Shown piece after piece: positions 15,641 through 20,347 of a stretch of DNA of 20,347 nucleotides (the first letter of the stretch is position 1; each line of letters starts with the position of its first letter). The stretch comes from Zygnema circumcarinatum. Taxonomy: Eukaryota; Streptophyta; Zygnematophyceae; Zygnematales; Zygnemataceae. The position numbers and the translations under genes are program-made. Under the pieces are notes generated by a model. The model was not told the DNA's origin. It was given only the letters and a program-made list of their open reading frames with translations, and searched no databases. The stretch lies in the NCBI GenBank assembly GCA_037447605.1, contig CM074810.1, positions 1,788,013-1,808,359 on the forward strand, written 5' to 3'.

Positions 15641-16160
15641 ATCCAACTTCCTCCCTCACGCCTCCCACCCTTTTCTTCCCTTCCCTACCTCTTTCTCCCT
15701 CTCCTCTCTCTCCCTCCCATCTCCCTCTGCCTGCCCCTCCACACTCTCCCTCCCTCCCACCCCTCATTTCCCCTCCCTCCTCCCTCTCCCGCCCACTCCT
15801 CTCTCCCTCCCATTCATCTCTCTTCCTCCCCCTCCAGTCCCTCCCTCCCTCCCACCCTTCATTCCCGCCTCTCTCTCCCTCTCCTCTCTCCCCCTCCCAT
15901 CTCCCTCCGCTTGCCCCTCCACACTCTCCCTCCCTCCCACCCCTTTTTTCCCCTCCCTCCTCCCTCTTCCTCCCATTCATCTCTCTTTCTTTCTCTTTCA
16001 TCTCTCTCTCATCTCTCTCTCCCCCTCCAGTCTCTTCCTCCCCCACCAGTCTCTCCCCCACTCCCGCCTCGCCCTCCCACTCCTCTCTCACCCCCTCCCA
16101 CTGCCATCTCGTCCTCCCACCCTTCTCTTTCCCCCTTTCCCTCTCTCCTTCCCCCGCAAC
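15641..16160 (-). repeat. CT-rich homopyrimidine tract
   Basis: CCCTCCCTCCC and CTCTCTCCC repeats on the plus strand (purine on the minus). A ~180-base segment is roughly duplicated (TGCCCCTCCACACTCTCCCT at 15731 and similarly at 15912). Not coding. Confidence 0.85.
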
Positions 16161-16225
16161 TGAAGCCGCCATCGTCTCTACGCAGCACATACCCCATACA
16201 AAAGGCCACAACCTCTCCCTCCACC

Positions 16226-16737
16226 CAAACACAACACTCAACCCTGAACCCTACCCTAAACCCTAAATCCTAAACCCTGAACCCTGGACCCTAAACCCTA
16301 AACCCTGAAACCGAAACCTGAACCGTAAACCCTAAAACCTAAACCCTAAATCCTGAACCCTGAACCTTAAACACTGAACCCTGAACCCGAAGCCATGAAC
16401 CTTAAACCCTACACCCTAAACCCTACCCTGAACCCGAAACCCTGAACCCTAAACCCTGCACTTTAAACCCTCCACCCTCCACCTTCCACCCTCCACCTTG
16501 AACCCTGAACGCCAATCCTAAAACCCCGACACCACAAAGTGCAAAAAACGTGGGAAGGAAAGCAGCACTTACTCGGCCAAACAACTGCTCGATTTTCCAA
16601 TTTTTTCGAGCTCCTCAACGCTTGAACTCGTAGACCTGAACTCTACGGCCTCTAACCCTAAAACTCTAAACCCTTAAACCCCCATGACCCTGGACCCTGC
16701 AAGGTTTACAAAACCCTAAAATCGCGAGCCTTGAACC
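16226..16737. repeat. Degenerate telomere-like tract (CCCTAAA/CCCTGAA)
   Basis: AACCCTAAACCCTGAACCC strings from ~16230 to 16505, then scattered copies to the COX17 stop codon. No strict period; interstitial rather than a chromosome end, since genes lie on both sides. Confidence 0.8.
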
Positions 16738-16953
16738 CTAGACGTTGAACCCCTCCCTTCTGAGGCACGCCTTGTGCGCTTCAATGAGCTGCTGACACGC
16801 ATCAGGCCCGTTCTGCGCCACGCATTCGTCCCGCTCCTTTTTTGTTGCCGGGCAGGCGCAGCAAATTTTTTTCTTCGGGGGGGAGGGGACAGCTGGCGCG
16901 CTGCCATCGGCTAGGGACGCCGCCGCAACTTCCGGGGGGGGCTTGGCCGACAT
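16738..16953 (-). CDS. COX17: Cytochrome c oxidase copper chaperone COX17
   Basis: 71 residues, single exon, intact. COX17 carries Cu(I) in the mitochondrial intermembrane space to SCO1 and COX11 for assembly of complex IV. Visible: a variable Ala/Pro-rich N-terminus, then KKKICCACPATKKERDEC with the copper-binding Cys31-Cys32 and a twin CX9C fold (Cys34/Cys44 and Cys53/Cys63), then QQLIEAHKACLRREGF, all at family spacing; length is normal. The start ATG at 16953 has a good context (GACATGTCGG on the reverse side: CCATGTCGG). Upstream on its strand lie CCCTGAACCCTG and the telo-box AAACCCTAA (16983-16991). The stop codon TAG sits inside a telomere-like CCCTAG string, so the gene is embedded in such repeats at both ends. 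Confidence 0.95.
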   Translation of the reverse strand: MSAKPPPEVAAASLADGSAPAVPSPPKKKICCACPATKKERDECVAQNGPDACQQLIEAHKACLRREGFNV

Positions 16954-16982
16954 GGAACCGGCAGGGTTCAGGGTCAGAACCT

Positions 16983-16991
16983 TTAGGGTTT
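16983..16991 (-). promoter_or_regulatory. Telo-box upstream of COX17
   Basis: AAACCCTAA on the minus strand, 30-38 bases before the ATG at 16953. The same octamer type is found upstream of other gene starts in the window. Telo-boxes are known elements of plant promoters for growth-linked genes; use here is inferred. Confidence 0.45.
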
Positions 16992-17204
16992 TGGGAAGGA
17001 GGGCGATGGGGTCGACTCAAGAAGAGGGTTCAGAGTTTTTCGGAGAAGAGGGAGGATTAAGGGGATCAAGTATTGAGTCACGACAGAATTATTATTATTA
17101 CTTTTTTAAACGAAAGAGAAGACAATTCAGGCGCCTTGCTATTTGTTCTTTTTTTTTGGCTTTTTAGTGAGTGCAGGGCTTAAGCTTTGACAAGGGGAAA
17201 CACG

Positions 17205-17245
17205 ACGACGTGACATGACGTGACGTGACGAGACGTGACGTGACC
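17205..17245. repeat. GTGAC pentamer array with ACGT cores
   Basis: GACGTGACATGACGTGACG then TGACGAGACGTGACGTGACC: about eight pentamers giving repeated TGACGT(G) half-sites, followed by GACACGTGGCG (17256-17266). In plants TGACG and CACGTG are bZIP sites. It lies between the divergent COX17 gene and the gene starting at 17873. Confidence 0.65.
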
Positions 17246-17872
17246 CCGATGATCGAGACACGTGGCGAGAAGCGACTGGTGGTGGAGTAGCGGCTGACGG
17301 ATGGAGACATTTCCGCGTAGTTTCATGCACAGGTTAGGGCATCTGTTTTGCCTCACCCTGAAACTATCGTCTTCAAAACGAGTACTCGAATTGAGCAAAC
17401 TGTGTCATCTTATTATGTCTGAAAGTACTGTTTCTTTTCAGTGAAAATGCAATCAGGAACTAAGTCAAAATAAGTACTCTTTTTCGAGATGTCCTTTATA
17501 TTTTCAACAATAATGTACTGGTTCTTTATATCATGGTCTACCGACAGTCGCGAACCAAAGCTTGACACTTGGCATCTTCTGGAGGTTCTCGTTCTTGCAC
17601 GACACCGTATGGAAAAAATGCACAAAACGACAAAATTATCCGTAGAGCGGCAGTTTTGTAAGGTTCGTACGTTATGTACGGAACGTACAAGTGGAGTTTC
17701 TAGTGTCCGTACGCCAGGTCCGTACAGAAAGCCGCCCTGTCACTTCAGAAACACACTTAGGGTTTTGTCCTCACGTCACCCCTCCCAGTTTCCAGGGTTC
17801 AGGGCCGCCCTTCCTGGTCGCCCATCCTCAACCCTAACCCTTTAACTCTCCGATGGTTCCTGCAACTTCGCC
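17246..17872. other. Intergenic region before the unrecognised plus-strand gene
   Basis: No gene seen. Contains GTAC-rich strings at 17667-17720 (CGTACGTTATGTACGGAACG, GTCCGTACGCCAGGTCCGTA), a telo-box TTAGGGTTTT (17758-17767), a TCACGTCACC ACGT motif (17771-17780) and CAACCCTAACCC (17829-17840) about 33 bases before the ATG. Confidence 0.45.
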
Positions 17873-18540
17873 ATGGCTGCCACGTGTCGCCTCGCCCCTG
17901 AACCCTCCCGATCATTTTTAAACCCTCGCTCCGCGGCGGGAGAGCCCCTCCAAACCCTGAACCCTTCCAGAACCCTGAAAACTCTCGCAACCCGAAAAGC
18001 TTCAATAGCGGCTAAAGCCTCAACCCTCCAAATCCTGAACCCTAATTCTTCCAAAACCCTAGTTGCGTCCCTGAACCCTATTTTTTCCTCCTCCCTCTGC
18101 ACGCCATTTCGTGTTTCCGCTCGCCTGCGGCAGCCATGGCTAAGGCCAGCTCCGAGTTCTCTCTGCCTGCCAGCTGTCACCCGGAGGTGCGGCTCCCCCT
18201 CCTCTCCCTCCCTATCCGGCTTCCCACCCAGAAGCCACGTGGTGGCGGCTCTTCTATCTGCTGACGTCATTGTAAACCAAGCTGACATCATCGCGGAAGG
18301 TTTAGGCGCGTATCAGTTGGAGCTGTTGGCGCATCCGCTAGTGACAGCTGTCAGCATCGCAGCGGCTTATCTGGCGGGGAGGCGGCGCAGCAGCAGCCAT
18401 GGCGGCCCCGTCGTTTACTCCCCGCCACAGCCGGAAGGAGAGGGAGAGTCAGGAGGAGGGAGAGTAGAGGGAGGGGGAGGAGGAGGGAGCCATGGCGGAG
18501 GCGCGGAGGGAGTCGGAAGCGAATGGAGAGAGGCAAGCAG
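17873..18540 (+). CDS. Unrecognised protein, exon 1 (organelle-targeting-like N-terminus)
   Basis: 222 codons plus two bases, from an ATG in strong context (CGCCATGGCT). Residues 1-~110 are rich in Ser, Arg, Leu, Pro and Ala with very few acids, like a plastid or mitochondrial transit peptide. Parts of it (LQTLNPSRTLKTL, LQILNPNSSKTL) are translated CCCTGAA-type repeat. Residues ~122-168 look conserved-like and hydrophobic (HVVAALLSADVIVNQADII, HPLVTAVSIAAAYLAG), perhaps one membrane segment. The end is Gly/Glu-rich GA-coded sequence. A donor CAG|GTGGGA (GT at 18541) ends the exon in phase 2, matching exon 2. I do not recognise the family; joining this to the downstream exons rests on phase only. 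Confidence 0.5.
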
Positions 18541-18655
18541 GTGGGAGTGATGGAGGAGAGGAGCCGGAGGAGATGGGCGAGGGAAGGAGAGGGAGAGAGG
18601 GAGAGGGAGAGGGGGAGGGAGAGGGAGAGGGCGAGGGAGAGGGGGAGGCATGTTT
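18421..18655 (+). repeat. GA-rich tract across exon 1 end and intron 1
   Basis: GGAGGGAGAGG and GAGAGGGAGAGG repeats starting inside the coding end of exon 1 and continuing into the putative intron (18541-18773). The Gly/Glu-rich tail of exon 1 is a direct translation of it. Confidence 0.8.
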
Positions 18656-18773
18656 CTCAATAGGCTAGTCATCGAATGCACTTACTTTTGTTAAGTCCAA
18701 TACGCACATTGTTGTACGATTCATGAAACCATGTTCACAAATTTGACCATACTTGTACCTTTTGGGCTGACAG

Positions 18774-19147
18774 GGCTGTCTCTGAACCCTCAATACTCAA
18801 CTTGCCCTCCGCGGAGAAATATTTACAAGAAGAGACTCTGTTTCCGCACCGAATTTGGGAAAATTTGTTTGACAAGTTGTCCTTCCAAACAGAGCAGAAA
18901 ATTTTGAAAGAGGTCCAAGGGAGAAAAAAAAGCTTACAAGCACACTTTTTCCGACAAGAAAGCCTCGCGTTCCATGCAGGAAGTCCAACGGAAAGTCGAA
19001 CGGAAAATGCAAAAAGTATGGGCGATTCATTTGCGGAAGAGACCAAACCGAAAAATTTGAGTGGCGAGTTGAGCTTGGCTTCTTTAGCTCCGGGTCCAAA
19101 ATTGAATTTAATTCGACTTTCAGCATTGGAGCTGCAGGCTGAGGCAG
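18774..19147 (+). CDS. Unrecognised protein, exon 2
   Basis: Acceptor GGCTGACAG (AG at 18772-18773), donor GAGGCAG|GTCTAT (GT at 19148). Open frame of ~125 residues with normal, non-repetitive composition: SEPSILNLPSAEKYLQEETL, then HRIWENLFDKLSFQTEQKIL, EVQGRKKSLQAHFF and a Leu-rich end (IRLSALELQAEAG). Mostly amphipathic helices. It enters in phase 2 and leaves in phase 1, consistent with both neighbours. This and exon 3 are the most convincing coding parts of the gene. Confidence 0.6.
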
Positions 19148-19334
19148 GTCTATTCCCCTTCCCTTAAATTTTACATTTCTTACTGTTGACATCCTAAAAC
19201 TACACTGCTTTAACGATTTCTGCATTTTATTTCCTCGAAATTTTATTTTGTTGATTATCGGGTTTTAGGATATGTTTTGGATTTGCTTCGATGTGAAATG
19301 TCGCTGAGGGTTTTTTCTTTCTCCCCCTCTCCCC

Positions 19335-19381
<47 letters not shown>

Positions 19382-19601
19382 TCTCTCTCTTTTCCTCTCT
19401 CTCCCCCTCACTTAACTTCTTCCTCCCTCCGCTCCCCGCTCGCACTCTCTCTCTCTCGTCCTCACCTTACTTCCCCTCCCTTCTCTCCCCTCCCCCCCTC
19501 TCTCTCTCTCCCCTTCTCTCTCTCTCTCTCTCCCCCCCCTCACCCTCTCTGTCTCCGCCTCCCTCTCTCCCCTTCTGCCTCCTTCCCTTTGTTTTTGGAA
19601 G
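19148..19601 (+). other. Intron with long CT tract
   Basis: 454 bases from GTCTAT to TTTTGGAAG. Bases 19317-19585 are almost pure pyrimidine (CTCTCTCT and CCCTCTCC repeats), an extreme polypyrimidine tract directly before the acceptor. The open frame through it encodes only Ser/Leu/Pro runs. Confidence 0.65.
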
Positions 19602-19998
19602 GGCAGCTGACCCAGATCAGCGATGAAGCTTCATCCTTCTCTTCTTCCGCTTGGAGAGAATTTTGTGCTGCCCGAATCTCTGCCCTGATTGAGCCCCTCT
19701 GTCAAAAATGGGTTTTTGAAGGAACTTTTCCACGGCTCAATTCCGAATTTAATTCAGCTTCTCTTGCGGGCAGCAAAAGGAAAAAAAAAAATAGCGCAAA
19801 ATTTGGTAGTGTAGATTTGTCCATAGAAAGGGATTCTTCCGTTGATTCCGTCGCCCGTAACGGAACGGAAGTGAGCGTGGAAAGTGGGGAAAGGGCAGCC
19901 AATGAGCTGCTGCCAGGTGGCAGCGCCTGGTTTGAGAACGGAGAGAACGTGGAACTGCACATAGAACTTATTTTCTACCTTCGATTCAAGAGAATACG
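19602..19998 (+). CDS. Unrecognised protein, exon 3
   Basis: Starts after GGAAG (AG at 19600-19601) in phase 1, joining as Ala-Gly-Gln-Leu. Residues such as QLTQISDEASSFSSSAWREF, ARISALIEPLCQKWVFEGTF and a Lys-rich linker (AGSKRKKKNSAK) have ordinary protein composition. Two exits fit: donor ATACG|GTACAT (GT at 19999, phase 2, as given) or the stronger CAG|GTGGCA (GT at 19917, phase 1); each matches its own acceptor before exon 4. WREF-AARISALIE here vaguely resembles FREYFLAKKSAEILE in exon 4, perhaps a helical repeat. Function unknown. Confidence 0.55.
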
Positions 19999-20111
19999 GT
20001 ACATAAAATTTCCAGCTTTCAAAGTCCCCTTTTCTTTTTTCCCCTACCCCCTTTCCTTTTTGGGTTTATTTATTTCATTTTCTTCTTCTTCGCGCGGGAA
20101 GTTGGGCTCAG

Positions 20112-20319
20112 AGACGGAAGCCCTTTTCGGGAATATTTTTTGGCAAAAAAATCGGCTGAAATTTTGGAGGATTTGGTGATTCGAATAGCGGAGGAGACGG
20201 CGGCGCTGTACCTCGACCAATGGCTGGACACCGACCGCCAGGTGGCGGCACAGGATTGGCCGGCGCTGATGCTGACGCAGTTGAGCTCCACTCGGAGACT
20301 GGAAAAGTTTCGGAACGAG
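20112..20319 (+). CDS. Unrecognised protein, exon 4 (gene continues off the right edge)
   Basis: Begins after CTCAG (AG at 20110-20111); the alternative acceptor is GGAAG (AG at 20100-20101). The frame is open with helical, non-repetitive sequence: SPFREYFLAKKSAEILEDLV, IRIAEETAALYLDQWLDTDR, ALMLTQLSSTRRLEKFRNE. A donor GAG|GTTCGT (GT at 20320) would end it in phase 0; otherwise it runs off the window. With exons 1-3 the modelled part totals 549 codons with no phase conflict at any of the three junctions. Confidence 0.5.
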
Positions 20320-20347
20320 GTTCGTTTTTGGGGAGCGGGAGGTGGGG

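Overview
The window reads as nuclear DNA of a green plant-lineage eukaryote, most likely a streptophyte alga. The evidence is GT-AG introns with matching phases, AATAAA-type polyadenylation signals, plant-style telo-boxes and CCCTAAA/CCCTGAA tracts near gene starts, and proteins whose closest relatives I recall are plant ones (COX17, BLOC-1 subunit 1, a DUF7796-like glycosyltransferase fold, a SAM-domain protein). A zygnematophyte such as Closterium is only a guess, based on the extreme purine/pyrimidine simple repeats. Nothing here looks bacterial except the flavour of the tRNA genes.

Layout. 1-1210: first exon of a minus-strand type II membrane protein (DUF7796-like); its intron runs off the left edge through GA-rich DNA. 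1210-4360: repeat-dense intergenic DNA. It holds a 384-bp hAT-like MITE with an 8-bp target duplication (7/8), a 20-bp tandem repeat, and a ~1.1-kb unit with 29-bp inverted ends enclosing two arrays of 7-bp-stem hairpins. 4360-7794: a 3.4-kb inverted duplication. Its arms carry CTG/CAG repeats, 7-bp GCATTCC repeats and three tRNA-Cys-like genes. 7795-9350: GC-rich and then GA-rich intergenic DNA with a perfect 34-bp palindrome. 9355-10337: minus-strand BLOC-1 subunit 1 gene, of which only the first and last exons are visible; a 10-N assembly gap lies in between. 10340-12030: degenerate telomere-like and GA-rich DNA. 12032-14926: a long plus-strand SAM-domain protein whose middle is a Glu/Gly/Arg low-complexity expansion. 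14927-16737: 3' end, CT-rich and telomere-like DNA. 16738-16953: intact minus-strand COX17. 17873 to the right edge: an unrecognised plus-strand gene modelled as at least four exons.

The genes do not form an operon or pathway. COX17 acts in the mitochondrial intermembrane space, BLOS1 in endolysosomal trafficking, and the DUF7796-like protein probably in the Golgi. COX17 and the unrecognised gene are divergently arranged and share a 0.9-kb intergenic region with bZIP-type ACGT motifs. The common theme is non-coding: telomere-like motifs, GTAC-rich palindromes, a dispersed 'GGTCAAGGTCTGACTCCCCC' family and homopurine tracts recur between, inside and even within the coding parts of the genes.
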